Source: Spinacia oleracea (lineage: Eukaryota; Streptophyta; Magnoliopsida; Caryophyllales; Amaranthaceae). From it: DNA of 64,000 nucleotides. The stretch covers positions 112,007,157 to 112,071,156 of the forward strand of contig NC_079492.1 in NCBI RefSeq assembly GCF_020520425.1, read 5' to 3'. The notes under the pieces are model-generated. The model saw only the letters and a program-made list of their open reading frames with translations, was not told where the DNA came from and did no database searches. The translations under genes and the position numbers were made by a program. Positions 1 to 9,663 of the stretch are shown here, one piece after another. Every line of letters starts with the position of its first letter. Position 1 is the first letter of the stretch.

Positions 1-58
1 GAATCTAAACAATAAAACTTTTACCACACAAAGCTATTACATGTTTTTTTCCATTATT

Positions 59-142
<84 letters not shown>

Positions 143-194
143 TAAATGTGAATTTTATTAATATAGTAATCGGGGCATCCCCTGTTCCATAAAC
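1..194. repeat. Left copy of a long direct repeat flanking the left TE block
   Basis: This segment matches 17579-17739 almost base for base, apart from the length of the central TA run and two bases near the end (taatcgggg versus taacccgggg). It runs off the left edge of the window, so its full length is unknown. It ends at cataaac, where the decayed copia interior starts. The repeat is far longer than the 5-bp target duplication of an LTR element. Confidence 0.85.
62..141. repeat. (TA)n microsatellite
   Basis: About 80 bp of TA dinucleotides with one interruption (TACATA). The homologous run in the right copy of the direct repeat (17640-17684) is about 45 bp. Confidence 0.95.
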
Positions 195-899
195 GTGTAG
201 CATCAATATTTAGCATATCTTTATTTCCTTGAATCAAGAACTATTCCTATGTACCTTTTCAAGTACCATAAGTATTCTTGATCTCGATCTAGTTGATCTT
301 TACTTAGATCAATAGAGATTGGTATATGTTCGTCATGGCTAAAGTCATACGATACGTTTTTGGCGATCCTCATATTATATCATACATGATAAATTCTTTT
401 GCAGAATAATTCCCAATTGAATTCTATTCATGTAACTTTAGCTCATCTAGTTTCAGTAGATACTAAATCCAGCTAAATTCTTTGACATATAATATAGGTT
501 TAAGAATCTTACTTAGATTCTTTGATGTTTAACTTAGTAAATGCTTATACATAGTTCAAACATCCTTTACTTAGATTTATTCATATGGGTCGAATATCTC
601 CAATGAAGTCTTTCGTGTTTGATTTAGTAAATACCATTACTTAATCCAAAACAATATCATAAGATCTTTGTAAATAGATCTTAATACCCAGTATGTACTA
701 AGTTTCGCCATGGTCCATCATTGATGAATAATTTCAAATCTAAGTCATTAGCATTTGAATGTTATTTCACAATAGAGAGATATGTGTGTGATACACATAG
801 GACCAAATAAGTTTTTATGTACTCCCACTAAACTTCTTATATATCTATAAGAATCATGTATATTTTATGAAACTAAAATGCTTATTAGCTTCACTTAAA

Positions 900-1300
900 A
901 TACAGTTCCAATTTCCAATTGCTTGCTTAAATCTGTACTTAGATTTTATAAGCTAGCTTTCCTTTTCAAGCATTTATTTGGATCCACAAATCCTATGACA
1001 TACCATGTACATATTTTATTCCAACATTTGATTGAGGAATAGGTTTTGTCATCCAATTGCTATATGTACCAATATGCAATCATTGCTTGATTTATAGACT
1101 TGAGCATTACGATTATGCATGAGGTTTCAACACAATCCACGCCGTGAATGTGCTTGTAACCTTTAGCAACTAATCTAGCTTTGTGTGTGAACACAATTTC
1201 ATGTTTGATGGTTTCTATCTTTAAAACAAACTTGCAACCAATAGGTGTGAAACTATTCCTGCAAATCAACAAAATTTCAATTTTGTCATCAAAACATTGA
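900..1300 (-). pseudogene. Ty1/copia reverse transcriptase relic
   Basis: The minus strand encodes a fragment with the copia RT landmark KARLVAKGY followed by the decayed equivalents of the IHG-D-ET and V-LKSI segments, about 60 residues in all. Stops lie on both sides. The same fragment with the same decay is present on the plus strand at 52765-52965. It cannot encode a working RT. Confidence 0.75.
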
Positions 1301-4300
1301 GTATGTTTTATGGCCTCTAACCATTTAAAACATTTGAGTCTGTATATGGCCTCTAACCATTTTAGGGAATCTAGGTTTCGCCATAGCTTTCTTACAAGTC
1401 ACAAACTCATTAATCTACATGATAATAGTTTGACTGCAAGTTGTAGGTTTCTTCACTATCTAATAGAAGAATCTCATAGTTTCATTGACCAGAACTCTAT
1501 GTTTCTTTACTATCTAATAGAAGAATCTCATAGTTCCGGTGACTTGAACTCTATGCCTACTTGGGTATAGAACATTAAACAATAGAATATCAACAGGCAC
1601 TTTGAGAGTCCTTTGAATATTCTATTCTCCTTGAAGCACTTGTAAAGTCTTCTAAGAGATGTCTATTCTTTAAAAGCCACTTCTAAAGTCCTTAAACACA
1701 ATCATTGATGATCATATTTGGCCCCAAGTAATCATCAACATGATCTAACCTAGATCTTTATGATTTCTTGCCAAGTGGATTTTATACTTCTGAATCTTTG
1801 AACTAGCCAAACAGATTCAACTTATATCACATTTGAGTAAATAAACCTATATTCACTCAAATCCATGTGAAATAATAAAGTCATAAAACCTTTCTTTAGC
1901 TTTGAACTCTATCGTCTAGGCGTTCTAACAATAGTTCATATTCTTTGTTACTTTCAACAAGTAAGACTAGCTTGTCTTAAGTTGATCTAGAAATCAACCA
2001 ACTTTCAAAAGTCTATTAAAATAGAGTTTGTGAATTTTAACTTGTTGATATGGTCTAAGCAACAATGCTAAAGATTAATGGATCTCAAATCAAGGGTTTG
2101 ATTTGAACCTAGTAAAGTTTTATTGTTAAAGAGTTGTTTGTTTTAATCAAGCATATTGACTCATCCCGTAAATGACCATTTTATTCAAATAAACAAACAA
2201 ACAAACATTGTTTTTGTTCTTCTGAATGTGAGTCTTTCTGTGTTTGAAGCAGAAATTTAGGTATGCTGACTATGGAACAAAATAGCCATTTAGTTCCAGC
2301 CTTGAAAGGACTTAAAACAAACTAGATGACCCTACAACTAATGTAGCATTGCCATGCTTCATTTCCCACTTGTAGGTCATTAGTGTAGCCTAGCTTCCAT
2401 TGTTTGAGTTATTACCGAAGTAAGAACCCCAAGCGGTATATGATACCAAGGAAGTTTGATTGCTAGGTCACTTTTCTTTAAACATTAACTTTTAGGTAGA
2501 AACGGAATTGTAAATTCCTTTCATTTGATCCTTTGTTTTCCTATTTCTTGTACCCTTTCTTGTAGTCTTAAGAATTGAATTCAATAGTGTTGACTTTTAT
2601 ACTTTGTTAGACATGTCCAATGTCACCAACAAGGTTCTTTACCATTTTAATTTATGTTGAACATTTTGTTTCAACTAGATGATCTTACCAGAAGCTTCAT
2701 CGATCTATTCGAATGTCTAGGGACTAGACTCATTCGAGAATTAAATGGAAAAAAGATTTTAGGTTGCTAACCATTGGTAAAGCTGAGCGTTTAAACTCAA
2801 TGATTTATGATCTCAAAACTACATTGTATTTTGAATTCACAAGCACCAATTGGTTTGCCATTCGATTTTGATATTCGAAAACAACCATAAAAGTCGCTAT
2901 AAGAAACGTACATTTTAAATTGCTCATTTTCTCTCATTTCCGTGAATCGTTCTTGGATTCACTACCAATCGAGGAAATTTACTGTTACCTTTCTAAAAGG
3001 ATTTACTGCAGTGCAAGATATTTAATTATAAACAATAATTAAAACATACATTGAAGCATGCAAAGTCTAAACATTTATCATGAATAATAACTTGAAAATG
3101 AAAGCACTCATGCAATTTAAACAAGTTATTAGCATTTTATTCGAATTTATTGTTCCGGCAGGTGTGAATAAAATGATTCCAAGACCCTAAAATCATTGAA
3201 GAATTAAGCACAGTTTGTCGACTCAATCCTAAAACATTTTAGGTAAGCAAAAACCTTTTGCTAATAGTCTAGAAACTATTCTTGGTTGATAGGTACGTCT
3301 AAGAACTTATTAGGTAAACCTATCGATTTTGCCACGACATAAAAGGACTCCTTACTTATATCGTTGAGTTTCACCAAAACTAACATGTACTCACAATTAT
3401 TTGTGTACCTTGCCCCTTTAGGACCAATAAGAAACACCTCGCTGAGCGAAAACTATTACTAGATTGATGTAAAGGATATCCAAGCAAGTGTATATTTTGG
3501 CATGACACCTTTTAACTCAATTTTTAAGTTTGGAACTTAAGGCTCTTACTATGTTGGTTAGATTTTAAGTGAACTAAAATCCTTAATCATGCAACATAAT
3601 CAAGCCACAATCTCATGCATAATTAAGACATATTTAAAGCAATAAATAACTTAAAGCATGCATAAGATAAATGTGATCTAGTATGGCCCGACTTCATCTT
3701 GAAGCTTCAACTTCAAAGTCCGTCTCGAAAATCTCCGTGGGAGGCACCATTTTCTTCAAATAGGATAAGCTATAATTAAAACTAATTACAACTATTTGAT
3801 GGTACGCAGACCATATTTGAATTGAAAAACGACTTTGGTACTTTAGACCAATTACATTCAAATTAATGGTACGCAGACCATATTTTCTATCCTATTTGGG
3901 CCATACTAGTCACTTCATAACCTGCAAAACAGTACATATACAATATATACCATTCACCCATTCATTATCATGAATGGCCCACATAGTTGGTTAGTAAAAC
4001 ACATTATGCATCACGTAAACATTTGCAGCAATTAATCAAGGGCACCAATAATCTACCAATTATTCAGTCCTTATTAATTCTAATCAAGTTGTTTTAACCT
4101 TAAGGATTTGTTGACCTAATCAAGAGTTTATGACTAAAAGAGCTCCCACTTAAACCAATAAATTCATATGCTTTACTAATTTTAAACATAAAAATGTATT
4201 TCTAGTCTAACCGGAAACATACAAATTTAATTAAAATTTAAAGCTCATATAAAATTATAATTGAATCCATTTATTTAATTTATTTTTCAGTTGAATTAAA

Positions 4301-4559
4301 TTAATATTACCAAATTTTCCTAAAATTTAATGCTCATATATAAATTTATAATTGAATCCAAAAAATTTAATTTAATTTCAGTCGTATTTAAATTAATTCA
4401 TGATTTTAATTTTAGTAAAATAATTAGAATAAATAAAATTTATTATAATTATAATATTTAAAATTAAAATCCAAGAAAATAATTTAAATTATTAATTTTA
4501 AAATTAATTAAAATTAGGTAAACTGAAAATTTCAAATTAAAATTTCAAAACGATCTAAT

Positions 4560-5180
4560 CGCAACGCAAACACCTCACGCATCGCACGCCCATGGGCCAC
4601 ACGCACACAGCCATCGCTGGCCATGTGCGCGCAGCCCATGCGCTGCGTCGCATAGCTGCTGCTTCTACCCTTCACAAACCATCGCGCGAGCTGGTGCTCG
4701 CTGCGCGCGCGCCAGCGCTCGATGCACGCGAGCTTGTGCCCGCTGCGCGCGCGCCAGCGCTCGATGCACGCGAGCCATCGCTCGCTGCGTTCGCTCGCCA
4801 GCGGTCGCTGCACGCGGGCCAGCGCTCGCTTCGCGCGCTCGCCAGCGCATGCTGTGCGCGCTCGCTAGCGCTCGATTGGTGCGAGCCAGCGCTCGCTGCG
4901 CGCGGCATCGACGCTGGGCACAGCACTCGTGGCACGCGAGCTTGCGCTCGTTGCGCGCGAGGCAGTGCGCGTTGTGGCGCAGCTCCCTTGCTGCCCACAC
5001 GCGACTGCCGTGCCTTGCCTTCGCCCATGCCCATTCGTCCATTGCTCATAGCCCACGACACAAGGCAGGGCTGCTGCCTTGTGCTCGTGCACCATGCCCT
5101 TGCTCATTGCATTCGTGCCGCATGGGCGACGAGCTCCCTTGCTCGTCGTCACATGCCCGCACTATACAACACCCCTTAAG
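4560..5180. other. GC-rich island inside the copia-type interior
   Basis: A sharp switch from AT-rich DNA to very CpG-rich DNA made of repeated gcgctcgctgcgcgc-like units and a tandem unit (gcgcgcgccagcgctcgatg) seen twice near 4705-4775. Long open frames occur in several frames on both strands and have Ala/Arg/Ser-rich composition, which is a composition effect and not a gene. The plus-strand sister element has the matching island, inverted, at 48590-49130. Confidence 0.7.
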
Positions 5181-5529
5181 GGTAACACGTAGCGTCCATT
5201 GCTTTGTACGTGCAAGTTATTGAAGGAAATAATGCCCTTGGTCCAAGTATGCATTCTATGTTAAGTCTAATAAATGCGGTTCAGTATTAATTAACAAGTT
5301 AATAATTCAGTGAGATCAAGTGAGCTGAATGCCTAGCTAGAGGCCGCTTCAGTTCAAGTGGAATTAATGATATTAATCCACAGCTTACTCTTGACTGAAC
5401 CCGTAGGGTCACACAAATAGTACGTAAACGGATCAAGTATTTAATGGCATTAAATACTCCATCTATGAATATTCGGAACCGACGGATCTTGGTTTCAGTG
5501 GGAGCTAAGATCGTCACAGGCAAGAAATG

Positions 5530-5860
5530 AATACTCCGGAAACGATGATATTGCCGGAAACGGAAATATGGATCGTATCGGAAATATGAATATTATCCAA
5601 GTCGTAGATGTTGCCGGAAACGGAAACATGGTACGTATCGGAAAATATTATTGGAAATGGAAATATTACCAGAATCGGAAATATTGCCGGAAACGGAAAT
5701 ATTGTCAGAATTGGAAATATTACCGGAATCGGAAAATAATTCCGGAAACGGAAATATTAAATATTTGTTCGAAACGGAAATTAATTCCGGAATCGGAAAT
5801 ATTAAATATTGTTCGGAAATAAATTCCGGAACTAGAAATTTAGTCGGAAGCGTATCGTAC
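5530..5860 (+). repeat. Tandem CGGAAATATT-type array in the LTR U3
   Basis: Units of roughly 18-20 bp of the form CCGGAA(A/T)CGGAAATATT are repeated over about 300 bp. The same array is in every LTR of this family: 16905-17180 (inverted), 46790-47095, 55565-55870 and 61745-62040 (inverted). Its place upstream of the TATA box suggests enhancer repeats; this is inference. Confidence 0.85.
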
Positions 5861-6230
5861 GAATTAGCATCGGACGAGGCCTGCCGGACGAAGGCCCAGC
5901 ACGAAGCCGGGCCATCACCCAGCAAGCACGCGCGCCACAAGCCCAGCCAAGGCAGCGCCCAGGCCTACCGCAAGGCAGGCCCAGCGCGCGCCAAGGCCAC
6001 GGATGCGTGGGCCGCGCTGCGTGGGCTGCTGCTCGCACGCGCATGGGCAGCCCTTGTGGCTGCCGTGTGTGTGTGAGTTTGTGCTCATGCGTGATTCCTA
6101 AATCTACAAGTGTTAGTGTATGATTAAATTTCTATTCCTAATTGGATAAATTAATTAAATAGAATTCATGTAGGATTCTAATTTCAATTAATTCGTATCC
6201 TACTAGGATTACGATTCCTTTTCCATAACT

Positions 6231-6240
6231 CTATAAATAA
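6231..6240 (+). promoter_or_regulatory. LTR TATA box (solo LTR)
   Basis: CTATAAATAA lies about 360 bp before the LTR end. It is conserved in the other family LTRs at 47474-47482, 56250-56258 and, on the minus strand, 16476-16485 and 61331-61340. It probably sets the start of the R region. Confidence 0.6.
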
Positions 6241-7321
6241 AGGCCTAGGGGTCATAATTTATACACAAGTTTTAAGTATTCAAAACTAAGATTTTTAAGC
6301 AGAAAAAATCAGCCAATATTCTTGCCTACCTAACCGAAAATATTAGAACCTTAAGGGCGATTCTAGTTGGTCAATCTTAAGGCGGATCCGGACGTGCTGT
6401 GGACTATCTACGGAGGGACGACACTTGGAGTCCTAAAGACTTGTTCTTGTTCGGTTCGGGCGCAGCTAGGGAAGGCACGCAACAAAGAGTATGCATCTAA
6501 ACTATGCTAAATGATTATGTGTAAATAATATGTTTCCTGGCTTTATGGTTTTTCCGCATGATTTATGAACTGTCATATGAATCATAACCTAACAGTTATA
6601 TGAACAAATCGCATAAAATTTAAAAAAAATTTATACTTAAAATTAATGACAAATTAATAAATAATATTAATTTCATAATTTTAGGGCGAAAAATCGAAAA
6701 TTTATTATTCAATTGATTTCCGATTAACATGGATTCAAGTCTAGGTCATAAAAATTTAAAAATTTATCATAAATTTACAATTTTTACGGTGGTTTTTAAT
6801 CATAGGTATCTAATTAAATTATAATTAATTATGAAAATCAAATTAATTCTAAATTATTCTAATTTTCAATAAATTAATCATAATTACAAATTAGATTGCA
6901 TAATTAACAAGGCTAGGCATTCAAACTTGTTAAACATATACTGTAGGTCAATCAAAAATTCAAGATTTACCAACAAGAATCGCAAATATTTAATTTAACA
7001 TCTTAAATTTACGAAATTTTGCATTCGAAAAACTAAAACCTTCGAAAAGTCATAGTTAGGCTTCGAATTTGAGAATTCTGGGTTCGGCCGAAAAAGATTG
7101 TTTTTGTCAAAATTTTAGAATGCCTTTTACATGCGGAATTGACACAAAAATCACTCAATTTGGATGAGTAACGAAGAAACTGCCGAAAAACTGCGTACGC
7201 ATAATTAAATAAACGCAATTTGCAATTAATTAACAATTACGAAAATTAATCACCCCTTTTAATTCTTGCAAATTTGTAATATTTAATCATGTTCATGCAA
7301 TTTAGATTATGAAAATAATAA

Positions 7322-7337
7322 GAGGCTCTGATACCAC
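7322..7337 (-). promoter_or_regulatory. Primer-binding site, initiator-Met tRNA type
   Basis: Directly after the LTR end on the minus strand comes GTGGTATCAGAGCCT, complementary to the 3' end of plant initiator tRNA-Met. This fixes the element's orientation as minus. Confidence 0.88.
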
Positions 7338-7610
7338 TGTTAGGTTATGATACATATGACAATTCATAAATCATGCGAAAACAACCATTAAGCCAGGAAT
7401 ACATATTATTTACACATAATCATATAGCATAGTTTAGAAGCATACTCTTTGTTGCGTGCCTTCCCTAGCTGCGCCCGAACCGAACAAGAACAAGTCTTTA
7501 GGACTCCAAGTGTCGTCCCTCCGTAGATAGTCCACAGCACGTCCGGATCCGCCTTAAGATTGACCAACTAGAATCGCCCTTAAGGTACTAATAATTTCGG
7601 CACTTTTAGG
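7338..7610 (-). mobile_element. 5' LTR of the left copia-type element, inner part
   Basis: This is the PBS-proximal part of the LTR. It continues at 16391-17500 beyond the nested Athila element; together about 1.38 kb, the same as the other family LTRs. Confidence 0.88.
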
Positions 7611-9144
7611 TGATGAGTCATATTTGTATAGGGTATTTTAGGCGCATTTAGGTTGCATTATTAGGCATTTGTATCATTTTAGTTGCATTTAGGATCACAT
7701 TTGCATAAGTTATCGTTGTCGTACTCTATTACGCCCCGTTTGTGTTTTCTTAATGTTTCAGGTGATTTTACGGTCATTTGGATGCTTTCGGAGTGTTATG
7801 AGTTGATTTGGATGATGAACGGATGGAATGTTGACTCGAGGATCATTGCATATCTCTAGGGATAATTTTGAGTCAATAACGAAGCTAAACGCTATTTTTC
7901 TAAGCATCAAAACGGACAAGCGTTCAATCTTTTGATGATATCTCAAGTTCTACATGTCGGAATGAGGCGATTTTTATTGGCCTAGAAAGTAGACTTCAAG
8001 AGCTTTCCAACGACAGGTCACACGTCCTTATAGGCATTGTAGAACAATAGTTATGACATAAACAAGATGGCTCGACTATCCGATTCGCCCGAAGCCCAAA
8101 ACGATGGCCCAATCTTCCCCTTGGGCGCGAAAACCAGCGACCCACCAGCGGGCCCGCTGGTTTCTCCGCCCAACTACTTCCACACACGGGTTCATGCTTT
8201 CATCTTGGTGATCGTCCAATTAAATCATAGCCTATGTAATTGTTATTTTCCTTTTTTGTTTAGAATTTAGGAAACACTAAAATACCTCAAGGGAATTAAT
8301 GTATTCCCTTATGCTTTTATTTTCTTTTACGTTTTTCAATTCGGAGAACACTTGAACGCCAGTTTTGGTTTTCTATTCTTCCCTTTTTCCATTGTTGAAC
8401 CCTAGCTTTCAATTTTCAATTCATCAATCTAGAGGTAATTCAATAATTTCTTTTGCTTTTATTCTTTCTTATTGTTTTCGTTCCTTAGTTTAAATTTTCC
8501 TTTGATTATGAAATTCATGTTTATTATTTCTATCATGTTTGTTAATTCAATTATGAGCGAGTAGTCGTATTCTAGGGCTAAGTAAGGGAAACCATGTTTA
8601 TACCATGATTATTATGCATAAAGTTTGTTAATTTATAGATTATTGCTTGAGTATTCCGATTGATTTGTTTTAATTGTTGATTCATGTTATCGGCCAATTT
8701 CATGAATTGATTATCTAGCTAATAGGAATTAGAATCGAAAGATCGTATTTTTAGAGGCTTAGTGCAATTGGCAATTCTGATTATGTTAGCGACCGTACTG
8801 CATATGTTGAATTGAAAGTGTTAAGACCCGACCGTAGGCTTAGCATGTACTTTAATCACTCGGCTTAGTTTATTCATTTCCGAATTGATTTATGTTCTTG
8901 GATTGGTATAAGCATGGTGAACCGAACAGACGCCCTAGACCTTTAATTCATTGATAAATTACGCATTTTTATTATTGTTTTAGCTTTAGTAGTTAATACT
9001 CAACTCAACTTTCGTTATTGAAATAGTTCGTATAATTGGGCAAAAACTAATAGAACTTGTCTCCCTGTGGGATCGACCCGTATTTTCTAAGTATCTGCTA
9101 ACAACAGACACCGTGCACTTGCGGTATCACTTTTTAATCTATCA
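7611..9144 (+). mobile_element. 5' LTR of the chimeric Athila-type element
   Basis: It starts TGATGAGTCAT and ends TTAATCTATCA. It contains an 18-bp perfect palindrome at 8144-8161. The 3' part is closely related to the LTR at 38893-40691. Confidence 0.92.
8144..8161. repeat. 18-bp perfect palindrome in the Athila LTR
   Basis: ACCAGCGGGCCCGCTGGT is its own reverse complement. The second LTR has it at 15390-15407. Confidence 0.9.
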
Positions 9145-9150
9145 AGTTTT

Positions 9151-9168
9151 TGGCGCCGTTGCCGGGGA
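9151..9168 (+). promoter_or_regulatory. Plus-strand PBS, tRNA-Asp type
   Basis: TGGCGCCGTTGCCGGGGA matches the complement of the 3' end of plant tRNA-Asp, the usual primer of Athila elements. It lies six bases after the 5' LTR. Confidence 0.9.
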
Positions 9169-9663
9169 AAAGCCAGCGAGCAATGACCAGCGCAATTGCT
9201 GGGTTTCTGGCACAAGAGAGCAGCACAACGGCACTGAGTGAGCTGGCCGAAGCTTGTTGATGCATCAAAAATTCGGAATTAACTTGATCTTGCACCAATA
9301 ATTCTGAAAATAAAATAAAATTCAAGACCACTAAACTAAAAAAATTAGAATCGTTAGTAAAAATTAAACACACAAAAATAAACAAATAAATAAGTAGTAT
9401 TAACAAAAACTAATCGAAAAATAAAAAATAAAAATTATGAATTCAAGTGAACTCAAAGGGAAATATTTTTATGCTTTTGTTGTTTCTATTTTTTTTTTTT
9501 AATAAATAACCAAATAAAAATAAAAAAAATTAAATTAAAGTAGAAAAATAAATCAAAATTGAAATAAACGAAAAAAAAAATGAGATGAGGGAAAATTAGA
9601 AACCGGGTTGCCTCCCGATAAGCGCTCGTTTTAAGTCATTAGCTTGACTCCAAACCTCAAAAA

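Larger units (their letters stand above)
5221..6594 (+). mobile_element. Solo LTR of the copia-type family
   Basis: It starts TGAAGGAAATAATG and ends CATAACCTAACA, like the complete LTRs at 55252-56610 and 60977-62352. It is flanked by the 5-bp target duplication GTTAT (5216-5220 and 6595-6599). The uninterrupted target is visible in the sister element, inverted, at about 48555-48590. No PBS follows and no PPT precedes, so this is a solo LTR left by LTR-LTR recombination. Confidence 0.92.

Noticed and set aside
4532..5223. Several overlapping open frames of 90-195 codons on both strands in the GC-rich island
   Set aside because: They are open in many frames at once, have Ala/Arg/Ser composition driven by GC-rich repeats, and lie inside a decayed retroelement.
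5568..6076. Open frames reading as Asn/Arg/Lys/Tyr repeats, also at 16893, 46823, 55599 and 61682
   Set aside because: They are translations of the CGGAAATATT LTR array followed by the GC-rich LTR part, not genes.
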